Made by a program: the position numbers and the translations under genes. Below the pieces are notes generated by a model. The model worked only from the letters and a program-made list of their open reading frames with translations. It was not told where the DNA came from and searched no databases. This document shows, piece after piece, positions 12,919 through 25,011 of a stretch of 64,000 bases of DNA. Source of the stretch: Paramacrobiotus metropolitanus (taxonomy: Eukaryota; Tardigrada; Eutardigrada; Parachela; Macrobiotidae); the NCBI RefSeq assembly GCF_019649055.1, contig NW_026570230.1, positions 1,922,001 to 1,986,000 on the forward strand, written 5' to 3'. Position 1 is the first letter of the stretch; every line of letters starts with the position of its first letter.

Positions 12919-13227
12919 ATGGAGACAAGAATATGGATTGGATATGGATTGGAATATGGAAAGCCGCATGCTGATTTTTGCGTGCGCGGTATTCCGCGCG
13001 TTGCAAATTCACGATTCAACAACGCAAAAGAATACAACAACTTTCTCGCCGACCAACTAAAGGCAAACGGGATTTCTACACGATTTGTGAGTGTCTTCAT
13101 TCCGCCTCTTGGCGACAAGCGAACGTCCACATTTGCCCGCATTGGAACTTTCAAAGACATGTCCGAGAAAATCCTGGACCCGAAAATCTGGCCGTCAAAT
13201 GTTTTTGTTCGTGAATGGGTATACTGA
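12919..13227 (+). CDS. Short unidentified ORF, possibly a retroelement fragment
   Basis: A 102-aa ATG-initiated frame with protein-like composition. I do not recognise it. The C-terminal IWPSNVFVREWV faintly resembles a WP-x-x-VxVRxW pattern seen in some gag or nucleic-acid-binding retroelement proteins, but this is weak. There is no partner ORF nearby. It could equally be a chance frame or an exon of an undetected gene. Confidence 0.3.
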   Translation: METRIWIGYGLEYGKPHADFCVRGIPRVANSRFNNAKEYNNFLADQLKANGISTRFVSVFIPPLGDKRTSTFARIGTFKDMSEKILDPKIWPSNVFVREWVY

Positions 13228-13377
13228 TTGGTCTTGCCTAAATGTTTTCCTGCCTACGACTCCTTCTTTCTACCTTTGCCCTTTGGTAATATCCTGAATG
13301 TATCCCAGCATGTACTTAATTAGATACTGCAGCTCTCTAACGCTCATGATTAGTGAATATATTCCGGCGGCCCGCGC

Positions 13378-13700
13378 TCAAGCTCTGACTCAGACTCTGA
13401 CCGCTCAAACTCTGACTCTGACTACTCAAAGTCTGACTCTGACTGTCCAAACTCTGACTCTGACTGAATAACCTAAGAATAACTTAAGAAACCTAAGAAA
13501 ACAAAGAAACCTAAGAAACCTAAGAATAACTTAAGAAAACTAAGAACCTAAGAAGCCTAAGAAACCTAAGAAACCTATTAAGAAACCTAAGAAACCTTCA
13601 GAGTCAGAGTCAGACTTTGAGCGGTCAGAGTCAAACTTTGAGTAGTCGGAGTCAGAGTTTGAGTGGTCAGAATCAGAGTCAGAGTCAGAGTTGGAGTCTA
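13378..13700. repeat. Long inverted repeat (CTCTGACTCTGACT)n / (AGTCAGAGTCAGAG)n around a CCTAAGAAA minisatellite
   Basis: The left arm, about 13378-13470, is built of CTCTGACTCTGAC blocks separated by ACTCAAA/GTCCAAA-type spacers. The right arm, about 13597-13700, is its reverse complement (CAGAGTCAGAGTC...). The centre, about 13473-13595, is a short tandem repeat of CCTAAGAAA-like units. The whole would fold into a long hairpin. On the minus strand the arm encodes Ser-Asp dipeptide runs followed by GFLGFL repeats from the minisatellite. An upstream minus-strand frame (starting near 13812) leads into this, but I cannot confirm that it is a gene. Confidence 0.75.
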
Positions 13701-14809
13701 GGCCTATTCGGGCCCATGTTTCCAGCTTTCTCTTTCTCGGTGTAATACGCAAGTGTTTAACCACTTTCCTGAAGTGATCTCCTTTTTTCCAAACTTGCTT
13801 AATGTGTACCAAAAGCTGTGCGTTTTTTTACTTTGACTAATTACTGTCTGAAGCCTCGAGGGGGCAACCGCTCCGTGCAAGGACAATAAACCTCCATTAT
13901 TATTATTATTCTCATATTAATCAGCATGTGAAAAAATTATGAGGTATTATTTTCAGTACTTGTAAAATACGCAAAAATACTTGTAAAATACCGCTATACA
14001 GTATTACTCGCTTCTGCAGTATTACTCGCTTCTGCAGACTGTACACAGTAGGTGTATTAATGAACGGAGAGCACGACATTATTGGTAGTGCAATAGTGTA
14101 TTCAATTGCGATGTCGTACAAGTCATGCATTATGTACCACACTAGAACAAAAAGCGCGTATTCAACAGGGTTTCGTTTAACTTTCCCACTTCCTGCGATT
14201 GTAGCGTGAACGCCGAGAACGCAACGCACGTCCCGTTTTCTACATGTGTACTAGATTTTCGGCTAAACTTTTGTCGGAAAAGTTATGTAAACGCACTTCT
14301 ATAGTTTGCTTCTTCGGCCGCTTTCCCAGTGTACGAAATATTCCTTAAATGTACCACAGTTTGGCTATTAGTTTTATGGTGTAGCATAAATCTTGCCATT
14401 AGTGACAAAAGACACAACTTTTGACTTTCGCACAGGTGGTGTCATTGCTGTATTCGTACGTATCATGGTTCGGGATTACGACAACAAATTACAGCTGCGT
14501 ACATAAGCACTTGTTTCCATGTTGTATCCGTAAAAGTCGGAAATTCTAGCAGGTCAGCCATTGCTCTGTCAGACGTTAATGTCATGTACAATTATACATC
14601 TGCTCATTTGTGAACATGCGACAGCTGCTTCCTTGTTACGGTGCGGCACATACCTGCAAACATAGATATCCCTACTAAGTACGACAGGTACAGTACAGTT
14701 TCAGTAAAGGTAATGGTATTCAGCATTCTCTTTAATGGTAAAAAATTTTATTTGTGGTTGTTTGATTTCGAAAACAGTCCTTGTTCATATTACCAAGACG
14801 TTTAAAAAC
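13701..14809. other. Intergenic upstream of receptor copy 2
   Basis: No supported gene. Around 13862-13915, GGACAATAAACCTCC is followed by (ATT)n, which looks like the 3' tail of an old non-LTR element, but no body is visible. A tandem duplication of about 20 bp (ACTCGCTTCTGCAG) occurs at about 14003-14036. Confidence 0.35.
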
Positions 14810-16240
14810 ATGAAACCTGAACTGCGGAAGCAGGCTGATACCGTGGAATTAGTGCTCAGTGGTGATGATTTATATGACCTGTGCAGACCGTTGTTGAGGT
14901 TAATGCGTATGGGTGGAGTGTTCTTCCTCCCAAAGATCCCGTCAGAATGTAATGATAGGAAGCGGAACAGCGGATACGCGCGCAAAACACACCATCACAA
15001 TCGTCGAGAACGGCTGTGTGTTGCATGGAGTTGGTTCGTAATGCTGACCACGCTGTGCTACTGTGGGACAAGCCTATACACTGCTCAAATTGTCCAACGC
15101 TTTAACGGAATAAATCTGTCTAGTTTCGTCCATGACATTGCCTATGTGCTGTGGTTCCTCGTTCTTTTCGCTTTTAGTTGGTTTGTAATTTGTGCTTGCT
15201 GGAAGAACTTGTTTTTGCGCTTATTCATGGAATGGGACGCTCTCAAATTCCGTCTCCGTGATGCGCGTCGCGCCCGCATACTTAAGCGCAAGCGAAACTT
15301 CATCGTTTTCTTAACGATCGCGTTAGTATTTATAAATATCCTGACAATGTGTGTGACCATGTTTGTGGATAACAGAATGTTCAACAAGGAACTTGATGTC
15401 ATCAGTACTGGTTTCGCGAATCAGCGCGTTCTCGTTTCTTTGATGACCTTAGCAGGTCACATTTTCGCTACGTTGATTTACGTAACACCGTCAGCCTTGC
15501 TTTATCTGCTGGCATGCGCTGTTGCTTCCGAGTTCAAGACATTGACGGAAAGTATGCGCTCAAATATCGGCAGTGGCGTCCTGCACGGCTACGGTGTGGA
15601 ATGGTATCGTGTTCAACACGAAAAATTATGCACGCTTGTATGCTGTCTGGATGACCTTTACAGTCCGCTTGCGCTTCCGGCTGTCTTCCTCAACTTGACT
15701 ATCTTTTTCATGGTAGTGTTCAGTGTGGTTCAAAACGCGGAGTCCGCATCCGCTATGGGTATCGTGGAGTGTATTTGGTGTTTGTATTGTGTCCTCCAGT
15801 TGGTCACTTTTATTGCAGCAGGCATTCTGATTAATACCGCGGTAATGATGATTCACTTGCTGATTTACATGACATTGTATTAAAACAGCCGTCGAAATCG
15901 TAATTTTTTACGTGACTGCATGAAATTTTCAGCTACATTCTCCACTTTCCGTTGTTTACAAGCTGAGCAGCGAAAAACTGCAACCCGGCGAAATTCATCA
16001 TCTGCACACTTTTCTTAATAAGCTGTCCAGGTGCCAGACTGGACTCACCGCAGGAGGAATCTTCGTAATCGACAAAAGCTTTGCTCTCACTGTAAGCGAA
16101 GACACATTGCACTCGCGATAGTATGGTTAACCTTTTCCTGTCGTCAGGTTACAGGAATGTATATCACATACCAGCTTCTGCTGTTCCAGCTGCAGATGGA
16201 TCTTGGATCGAATGTTGCAGAGTTCAACGCAACCCGCTGA
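14810..16240 (+). CDS. Gustatory-receptor-like 7TM protein, copy 2
   Basis: Same three-exon architecture as copy 1: exons 14810-15841, 15933-16091 and 16148-16240, all phase 0, giving 427 aa. The middle exon is again exactly 159 nt. The last exon carries GMYITYQLLLFQLQ, the Gr-type TYhhhhhQF-like motif. I prefer the ATG at 14810 because it gives an N-terminus of the paralogues' length; an in-frame ATG at 14735 would add 25 residues. It is the most diverged copy: the DNGTFDGER block has become DNRMFNKELD, and the usual YREQHEKLC is YRVQHEKLC. Expected to be a plasma-membrane chemoreceptor channel. It is head-to-tail with copies 3 and 4. Confidence 0.75.
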
Positions 16241-16742
16241 CTGCAGAATCCAAAACTAGTACTCGCATCGTAACTGAATAAGGGGTATCGCCGGAATAAC
16301 AATCATACTTTACACACCAATCTGCTGGTTACAAGAAGGGGGTCATGGGCAATTACAAAATGGATTTGAGCAAGCGAATATCCTTAGCATACAGCACGCA
16401 GTTTGTTATCGTCGGTTTGTTGCAGAATCAGCAGTTCTCTACTGCGCCCTGCAAATTCATTGCGATTGCAGTTTTTCGTCGACCTTTGTGCATATTGTCC
16501 TTCTCACGAGAACACAATGTCATAGTGTAGAAAGCAATCACTTTAACACGCTTTACTCGTAAGTAAATAAGAACAGGTAGTTTGCTCATGGACCCATGTA
16601 GAATACAACTAACAATAGAAAAACCTTTTCTCGCAACGTAACTCACAGCTACACGCAGCAAAACAATACCCACAATTGTTTCAGATGTTGGTTTACAGCC
16701 GTTAATAAACTTTAAGATTGAGTACGTTGTATAACTACCAGA
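16241..16742. other. Intergenic between receptor copies 2 and 3
   Basis: 502 bp without a supported gene. It presumably holds the 3' end of copy 2 and the promoter of copy 3; I see no distinctive element. Confidence 0.4.
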
Positions 16743-18216
16743 ATGGACTCCACATTTTCTAATGACAGCCTCTATAAATTGTGCAATCCACTTCTTTTTT
16801 TAATGCGCATTGGCGGGTTCTTTTATCTCCCAAAGATCGAGCAAGAAGATTGTGCAGAAGATGCCGAAAGTACCACCAAGGGACGCAGCCATGACCGCCG
16901 GGAAGCATTCTTCAAAATCTGGAGTTGCATCGCGATGGGCTTTACAATGTGTTATTTTGGTAAGACTATGCACAGTATACAGACGATTCTGCGCCCCCTG
17001 GACAATGTGTTCGCCAGTGAAAATCTCTCGACTTTAATCCACGCTGTCTCGACTGCTCTTTGGTTTTTCGTTATTTTTATTTTTTATTCGCTCGTTTTGC
17101 GTGCATGCAGTAAGCATTTATTTGCCCAGTTATTTACTGAGTGGAAAACGTTGAAATTTTGTCGCCCTGATTTGAGCCGTGCTAAAGCACTACAGCACAA
17201 GCGAAAGGTCATCGTTTTGGTGACAGTCCTGGCTTTGATTATTAATTTATTACTGACATGGATAATCGTTCTCGTTGATAACGGAACATTTGATGGGGAA
17301 CGTAGGATTTTTTACGCGGGTTTTGACCGCAGTCAAGCAGTCGCTTCAGTGTTGACCTTTATCGGTCATTACTTTGCCAGCTTCATATTTGTGCTGCCGT
17401 CGGCTTTGCTGTATTTATTATGTTTTATTGTGGCATCGGAATTTGACGCTTTAACGGATAATCTTCGTGCTAACATCAAAAGTGGCGAGCTAGTCGATTC
17501 CGGCGGCGTTGAGTGGTATCGGGAGCAGCACGAGAAACTCTGCACGCTTGTCGATCACGTAGATGAAATCTTTAGCCCGGTGGTATTTCTGGTAATTTTC
17601 TTCAATGTAGTATCTCTGTTTACGTTGGTGTTTATTGTGGCCGAGTACTCTGCAAAGGGAGTGTTTACGATTGCCATGGCCGGCATCGAAGGTATTTGGT
17701 GTCTGTTTCATGCCCTCAATATGATGATAGTTATCACAGCTGGCATAAAGGTCAACACTGCGGTAAGGATTACAACCTAAGCAAAACGGCTTCGGTAACG
17801 AGCATTGCTACAATTCCACCAAGATCGACAGTCTGACCATATTTTACAGGCACATTCTCCTCAAAAACTGCTATACAAACTGAGCAGTGCAAAACTAAAA
17901 CCCGGTGATATTCATATTCTGCACACGTTTCTCCATAAGTTGTCCGGAGACCAAATCGGACTCACCGTAGCCGGATCTTTCACAATTGATAAGACGTTTG
18001 TTTTCAGTGTATGTAAAATACAATCTTATATTTCCCATATTACGATGAATACGCAGACTCATTCCGTGTTTTCAGATTGCAGGAATGTACATCACCTACC
18101 AACTGCTGCTTTTCCAACTTCAAATGGACCTTGGAGCCGTAGGTGATCCGGCATTTTGTGTTGGTTGTCGAAACGGCACCAAACTGAACTCAACCGTTCA
18201 AATATCAATGTACTAA
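16743..18216 (+). CDS. Gustatory-receptor-like 7TM protein, copy 3
   Basis: Exons 16743-17762, 17850-18008 and 18076-18216, phase 0 throughout, giving 439 aa. Seven hydrophobic segments run in the same order as in copy 1. Conserved blocks are DNGTFDGER, WYREQHEKLCTLVD and, in the last exon, GMYITYQLLLFQLQMDLG. The middle exon is again 159 nt and ends with a GT donor after FVFS. The C-terminal tail is longer than in copies 1 and 2 and has an NGT and an NST sequon. The ATG at 16743 sits directly before LYKLCNPLL, matching the paralogues. Function inferred as chemoreception; ligand unknown. Confidence 0.78.
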
Positions 18217-19130
18217 ACGAAATAACAGCACTCAAATTATTATTAATGTGCTGTATTCGTATGTTAGTACTAGGATAATGTTATGAATGATGTGGTGAGC
18301 ATTTGACTGATTGGGCTAGATAATAATACTCGTACAACGGAATTCCTTTCTTATGTACCTACTCGTAAAATTTGTAAACGGACGTTTCAATCGGTTGTTC
18401 ACATAAAACTTGGTGAACAAAAATTCACATGCTACAGCACTTCGAACTAATTTTGCCAATATCCTTGGAACTAAAAAAGTTAACTAGAAATTTTCGCTAT
18501 TTAAATGAAGATCTTCACATCCTTGGTCTTCTCTAGCATACGGTATATCTGTATGTGGTGGAAAGCCGAAGTTAAGACTACTCGCAGTATTGTCCTCGCG
18601 GTCAGTTTCATAAAATTTCTGATAAAAGCACTTCCCTAACTACGTACCTAGATGTTACAAGGTACCGTTCAGCATATGTGATGTCACATGGTTCTCCATC
18701 CTAAGAAAACAAGATTCTACTGTTAGTTCACTCACTCTTCAACAGAAGTATGCTAAGTGTGTTTACGCTTTATATAGTGTGTTTACACTACGAAATACTG
18801 CACCAGTGCAATAAGCACCCTCTGCGGGTAGATCTCTCTGGGAGCGGAATTTACGCTGAAATGTAAACGGTTTTCGCCACATGAAATTTGCAATCGCTAC
18901 TGCCATTTGCAACCGTGAAATCATTATACATACAGCATATGCATATGTATACAATGTCATTATTTCGTTTCACATCCATAAGAAAAGAGGAACCTGGAGT
19001 ACAGTACTGCAGTGAAAGTTCATTTTATACTGATCTTACAGCCACCATCCATCGAACCTTTGTAGTAAATTTGTTAAGCTTGAGCGATTCTTACAACGAA
19101 AAGTATGTAAGCGACTAATTGTTATATACC
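18217..19130. other. Intergenic between receptor copies 3 and 4
   Basis: 914 bp with no supported gene. It is AT-rich, with no tandem repeat or clear promoter element that I can point to. Confidence 0.4.
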
Positions 19131-20616
19131 ATGACAAACAAACTGTTTTCCCTTACGGAGAAAAAATCAGCGCTTCGACACACGGGAACACTGTACAGCT
19201 TGTGCCGACCGCTTGTAATTCTGATGCGCATTGGTGGCATATTTTATTTACCAAAGGTCAAGTCTAGAGAGAAGTACGCCCACGATTACGACGACGCACG
19301 GGATGAACGACAACATAATGCCCGCGAATTGTTCTCCCGAATGTGGACCGGGTTTGCCATGATCAGCACCGTGTGCTACTTTAGCAAAAGTCTGCACAGT
19401 ACGCAGACGGTATTTCGCTCCATCGAGCATCCCTTCAGCAAGAATAATCTCTCCGTGCTGATTCACACTCTAGCATTTGTGATGTGGTTCGCCATTCTCT
19501 TCGCTTTCAATGCCATCACCAATCGCGCCTGCAGGAAAAAACTGTACTTTCAGCTGTTTGCCGAATGGGACGATCTCATATTCTGTCTGCCCGATTTACA
19601 TCGTGACCAAACGCTGCGGAGAAAACGCAACGTCATCACTGTAGCAACTATCATTTTTCTAGTAATAAATCTTTTAATGACATGGCTAATCGTTCTCGTT
19701 GATAACGGAACCTTCGATGGTGAACGCGATGTCGTATTTACTGGATTTACTGACTACAAAATGCTGGCAGCGGTCGTGACCTTAATCGGGCACTTCTTTG
19801 CCACATTTGTCTACTTGGTACCACTGGCTTTGCTGTATCTTCTCAGCTGCGCTTTAACGTCCCAGTTCGACGTCTTAACCGATCGGCTACGCAGAAATAT
19901 TAAGAACGGCGAACTTGTGGATCATAGCGTGGAATGGTACCGGGAACAGCATGAAAAGCTCTGTACACTGGTGGATATTGTTGATGATATTTACGGCCCG
20001 ATGACCTTTTTGTCGATCCTGTTCAATGTGGTCTCGTTGTTCATGATGGTGTTTATTGTGGCGGAGAACTTGGCCCAGGGATTATTTACGCTAGTTATGG
20101 CGGTTATCGAGTGTGTTTGGTGCTTCTTTCATATTCTGCATTTGGCAGTTTTTACTGTATCTGGAATCCAGATTAACGAAGCGGTAGGGGTCCGAACTTT
20201 TGCACTGTCTCTTATGATACAAACACGTTCACGTTTATATTTGCCAACGTAACGTTTTTGTTTGCAGGCCCATTCTCCCTTGAAAGTTTTATACAAACTA
20301 AGCGGTACGAAACTGAAATCCGGCGAAATTCATCATCTACACACCTTTCTCATGAGATTGTCAGGCGATCGCATTGGTCTGAGCGCGGGAGGATTGTTTA
20401 CGATCGATAAGGTCTTCGTCCTTAGTGTAAGGGAAACGTGAACCGCAAACTGCAATGATTCGCGTTTTTAGTTAACGTTTCCTACGGTGTCAGATCACAG
20501 GAATGTACATCACCTACCAATTACTGCTCTTCCAGTTGCAAATGGATCTCGGATCAGTAGACGATCCGGAACCGGGTTACACACTTCCAACCAATTTGGC
20601 CAATTCGACCCTCTAA
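19131..20616 (+). CDS. Gustatory-receptor-like 7TM protein, copy 4
   Basis: Exons 19131-20183, 20268-20426 and 20494-20616, all phase 0, giving 444 aa. The start is the ATG at 19131; the open frame extends slightly upstream but without another ATG. Blocks shared with the paralogues are DNGTFDGER, WYREQHEKLCTLVD and TYQLLLFQLQMDLG. The middle exon again has exactly 159 nt. The N-terminus is about 12 residues longer than in copies 1 and 3. It is the last member of the 14.8-20.6 kb tandem cluster, which suggests recent local duplication. Expected plasma-membrane chemoreceptor. Confidence 0.78.
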
Positions 20617-22779
20617 CTGTATCAACGAATCATTAGTAATGACTGTTTAGTTGCAAATGGGTAATTGTTCATGCAGTAGCTAATAAACTATTGCTGGCTT
20701 GACCTTTCCATTTTTTTGGATATATCTGGGTATAGCAACAAGTACGGAGACTAAACTTAGCAGTTATTCAATGACGAATTCGAATGACTTTTGTCCAGTA
20801 ATAAGTTGATTTTCGGTTGCCACAGTAATACATTTTTAACAACACAGCAAAAGCAAAAAACTGGGTAGCGTGGGCCGTTGGAAAAAATACTTTGTATAAC
20901 AATACCAACAAGCGTTTGAATTCGACTATGTATAGTACAAATTGCAATTGGAAAACGTCGACGATATACACAGATGGAATAAAAATACTTACATACCCGA
21001 CATTCTTATATTTTATTAAAACACGAGCTACTGAACGAAGCAGAACTGATCACACATTTATTCCTAAATTTGAAAAGGCGGTTGAATCGATACACACCTT
21101 TCAACAAAGCCACAGTACTACCAGTTTTGAGGGAACAAAGGACCGTGGAAATGTTTCCCGCATCCGCGTATGCAGTCGTACTCGCACAACGTCATATCCT
21201 GTTATCCACGTTGTAGTGTTGTAGTTGATGATTCCGAGTATCTCTCTGCCCGGAAATTAACGACATGTTTTGAAGAATTTATTTTCAAAAAGGAACCTCA
21301 TTCGTCGTCCTGAATTGTATTGTACTCCGTAAAATTAATACTCCGATGTTTGTGCCTAAAGTAAAGCTAGAGTGCAGTTTCAGTTAAGGAAAACGACGCA
21401 GACGTTCTGAAATCGGTGCGTCTTTGTTCTATCGGCATTTAATAATCTGTCTGGACTCTCGTTACAGTACCGGAAATTTGCTTGCAATGGTAACCGAACA
21501 TAATGCTTAAGAATCTCATTCAGTCTATTGCCAAGTAAACGTACCGGTATGGTACATGTATAACATATTCGCACTCATTTTGCCGGCGACCGCGGTAGGC
21601 AACCTGCAGCGTGTTTCTAATTACTCAGCTTCCAGGTGATAAAATAAACTAAAACCTTCGGATTCGGGATTCCCACATTGTGTTAATTTGTAATTGTGTA
21701 TGTCTATTATCGTTTACTTATGCGTATCGCATGCTCACTTGCACCGTGGTACGGTTTTGACGGAAACAGACGACAAAGAACATTATCGTGTCCTGCCTGC
21801 TATATGACGCAACCAATAATCCTGACCGTCGGATCAATGTGCGTGTCTCGTGCAATGTGCGTGTCGACGACTATCGTATTGTTACCTGGAGGCTGTATCA
21901 TACCGTCCAGAAAGTGCAGCTTATATTGGGATGCCGACTGTGCTCGCATAATGGCTGTTGTTAATATTTGTTACTGATTTCTTTTGGAAACGCTTCGGTG
22001 TTTCTAGACGGATCTGGCTGTTACACAACAACAGGATTTGTATTGTCCTGGTTGACGACAGAAACCTGACACGCGGCGCTACCCACTACCCACGGGATAT
22101 GGTGTCCAAAATAAATACCGATGTTGTACGCGTAGGTGGCGATCATTTTCATTTACGCTCCCGACTTACCGCTAGTCCCAAATTAAACCAGATTTGATCA
22201 CTGTAAATCAGAAGTGGCTGGGTGGTGTCCCAGTTACGGACAAAGCACACCCGGTTTCTCAGCAAATTAGCGGTGTTCTGGATTCGTTATTTATTTACTT
22301 ATAAGACACACCCTGGTGTCAGAACTGTTCGACTAATAAAACCGTATCGTAACCGGATTATTTCCGTCGTGATTTGTGGTTGGTGCATTACTACACTCAT
22401 TAGCAACAAATCTCTGGCGATCCACCGTAATGCTACAAATCTTCTACAGCTGCTGATCTGTCAGGGATCGGTACGTATGTTGTCAGCGGAAGCGGAAATG
22501 GAAGTACAGAAAGGAGAGCAACGACTTCCCACGTACGCTATGCACACTCGGGCGCTGCATTGTGCGCTCGTGCTAATTCGACTCGATCTACACCGCGTAT
22601 GAGCACTGCTAATCTCTACATAAGAGGAAAGCGCGGGTAATGTGGACTCCTGCAGAGAAATGTTGAAATCGATGGGCATTGTAACTGCGTCAGATCCCAG
22701 ACAGTATTACGCTTTTGTCAAAACCATAGCATTCGTGTTGAATTAATACCACGCAGCCGTTATTCCCAACAAAATTATA
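20617..22779. other. Intergenic, 2.2 kb
   Basis: No supported gene. Several short frames occur, but none has a motif, an ATG in a good context or consistent splice signals. It presumably includes the promoter of the GPCR gene starting at 22780. Confidence 0.4.
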
Positions 22780-23967
22780 ATGTCCTTTAACTGTGTGGCG
22801 GTACCGGCAAATGTCACCTGTTGGAATAATCTGACAACTAACAGATCCTTCGGTTCTCTCCCGGCCCGATGGATCCAGCCATGGGCGGCCACCTACCTGT
22901 TCCTCTGCTTCGAAGGGGCCGTTGGCAACCTGCTCATCGTGGGTCTGATCTTCTCTAACAGTAAAATGCGGACGGGATGCGGTGTATTAATCGGACACTG
23001 TCTCATTGCGTACTCCGTACTATGCGGCTTCAGTTTTCCCATTGTCGCGACCAGTGTCTATCGCAAACAAATGTTCCGCTGGCAGATGGATCCCAAAGAC
23101 TGCCGACCCTACATGTGGATACAAATGGGATGCCGGTTCGCGGCATACTGGTTCGATCTGTACATTGCCATTAACCGTGTGGTGGCGCTGTGTTTCCCAC
23201 ACAAATACCGGCAATTTTCCCGTGCACGCACCGAAATCCTGGTGGTCTCCGTGTTGTGGGTAGCAGCATTTCTGCTATCCGGTTTCGGGTTTTTTAATTT
23301 CGGGATGGTATTCATCATGTTGCCCTTAGGCACCTGTGCTACTTTACCTGTTGGGCGTGTAGGATCGGCTGTAGTTTTAATTGGATTTTATGGTCCCGGC
23401 GCTTTGACAGCGGGGGCGTATCTTTTTGTATATGCCAAGATTGTGCGCAGAAAACAGCAGACGGAACCCGAACGCACAACCAATGATAATAAGGCTAAGA
23501 AACAGACCACGCGGAAGCGGATGATCACCACCAATATGATGTGTGCGTCGTTTGTGTGGACAGCTGCCTGTTCCATGATCTTGCCGGTGATGATAAATAT
23601 GATAAATGTTGCCGAAACCGATTTGCGTTACCCGCTGATCGTCATATGGTTGGCGGCTGTGCAGCTTGTCGGATATGCTTCAAATCCGGTAAGCTTTATA
23701 CCAATTGATTAAATGCATTCAAAAAATATATCTCCTTGAATTTATGATAATCCAGAATTTTTTCAGGTTATCTGCTTTGCAATGAAACCGGATTATCGGT
23801 TGGAAGTAAAAAGAGTGTTTCAGACCTGGTGTTTACCGCATAAAGCTAGTCGCGCGAGAAAGGCTTTGGGAACCGGGAGTGAGCTGAAAGATGTCACTAA
23901 CACAGGAAACACTCGTTCTGGTACCAGATATAACACTCAAATAGCCTTAGCGATCAGGCACATTTAA
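22780..23967 (+). CDS. Orphan rhodopsin-class GPCR
   Basis: Two-exon model, 22780-23688 and 23767-23967 (phase 0), giving 369 aa. The N-terminus has sequons (NVT, NLT, NRS). TM1 carries the GN pair in EGAVGNLLIV. The end of TM3 reads AINRVVALCFP, so the DRY motif is replaced by NRV. A Cys pair (before TM3 and in LGTCATLP of loop 2) could form the usual disulphide. TM7 crosses the intron as YASNP then VICFAMKPDYR, an NPxxxF variant of NPxxY, followed by a basic cytoplasmic tail. Loop 3 is long and polar. Likely a plasma-membrane receptor of a lineage-specific family also represented at 11197 (broken) and 56328-57793. Ligand unknown. Confidence 0.85.
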
Positions 23968-24465
23968 GTTAGAAAAAAGGACCTAGTGATTGTCGAATAT
24001 TTCGAGCGTTGGGTGCTCGACTGGAACATGTTGGTGGGAGGGTGTTTGTCTTGTACGGTAGTACAGTACCTACAGTAATCATAATTTTATTGTCTGCTGT
24101 GTAGAATCCTGCTTGCTGTTTTTAAAGCTGACGAAAATAACGGTCTATGCATTGTATGGCTTCGTACCGGTTCGTGTAAGGACATGCGACATTAATATGG
24201 CACATGGAAGCTTGCGTTCCGTACAAATGTACTGGTACAGATGCAATGTACAGTACAGTAACTGCAGTAAAATAGACCTATCATAGGCGAATTTAACTCG
24301 CTTGGCGGGAGGGGCACTGAGAACCCAAGAACCCCAAAGACAGCAAGATAATTTACTACAAAACCTATAAAAAATTTTGTATAAAGTAGGATTTGAATCA
24401 AAATTGTTGGTAAAGTCGAAATTGTTGGTAAAGTTGGTAATGTCAACAGTACATGATAAATGAAC
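23968..24465. other. Intergenic
   Basis: No supported gene. A cluster of TACAGTAC-like words occurs around 24050-24260, a pentamer theme seen across this window. Confidence 0.35.
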
Positions 24466-24905
24466 ATTTTCGCGCGAAGCGCAAAGCCGCCGCACGATTT
24501 CATCGCAGAAAGCGCTAGAAATTGTATAAAAATTTGTAAAAATAAGTTAACTACGGATACGTGACTGAAATTTTTCTGCAGCGGATGTTAAACGGCACAA
24601 CAACAATGTAATATCATATATAAAGTTGAGAAAAATAGTAAAATTTCGCGCGGAGCGCGAAGCCGATGCACGCTTTTACACCTGGAATTGCTAGAAATTC
24701 GATAAAAAATAGTAGAATATTACGCGTTTCTGATAAAACTCCTTTAGGAACATGGTTTATTAACAAAAGATTAGGATGTATTCTCTGATAATGTGAGCTT
24801 CGTGGAAGACCGTAAACTGTACAGGAACCTTCGCGCGGAGCGCGAAGATAACAAACGGTTTGACTGAAAAAATCGCTAGAAATTCAATAAAAAATAGCAC
24901 TTTCT
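24466..24905 (+). repeat. Three diverged units of a ~182-bp repeat
   Basis: Near-palindromic TTCGCGCGGAGCGCGAA (first copy TTCGCGCGAAGCGCAAAG) recurs at about 24468, 24650 and 24829. In each case it is followed about 30-45 bp later by CGCTAGAAATTCRATAAAAAATAG or a close variant. Spacing is about 180-182 bp. The units are strongly diverged elsewhere, so this looks like an old tandem repeat or three relatives of one short mobile element. Confidence 0.6.
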
Positions 24906-24989
24906 GCATTTCTTTGCAAAGCCGGTAAATTTTTTCAAGCAGTACTTTCCCCTTTACTTTTTTGAAGTACCCATTTTTCCAAAACTTCC

Positions 24990-25011
24990 GGAGGGGGCAC
25001 GTGCCCCCTCC
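24990..25011. repeat. 22-bp perfect palindrome
   Basis: GGAGGGGGCACGTGCCCCCTCC reads the same on both strands. It lies 85 bp right of the repeat block, followed by CTAAATTCGCCCCTGA. GC-rich palindromes of this sort are common at the ends of interspersed elements, but no element body is identifiable here. Confidence 0.7.

Noticed and set aside
13862-13915. Possible LINE or SINE 3' tail with AATAAA and (ATT)n
   Set aside because: Only the tail-like end is visible; no body, ORF or target duplication found.
22222-22602. 126-codon + strand frame upstream of the GPCR at 22780
   Set aside because: No motif and no link in phase to the receptor; composition is like random intergenic sequence.
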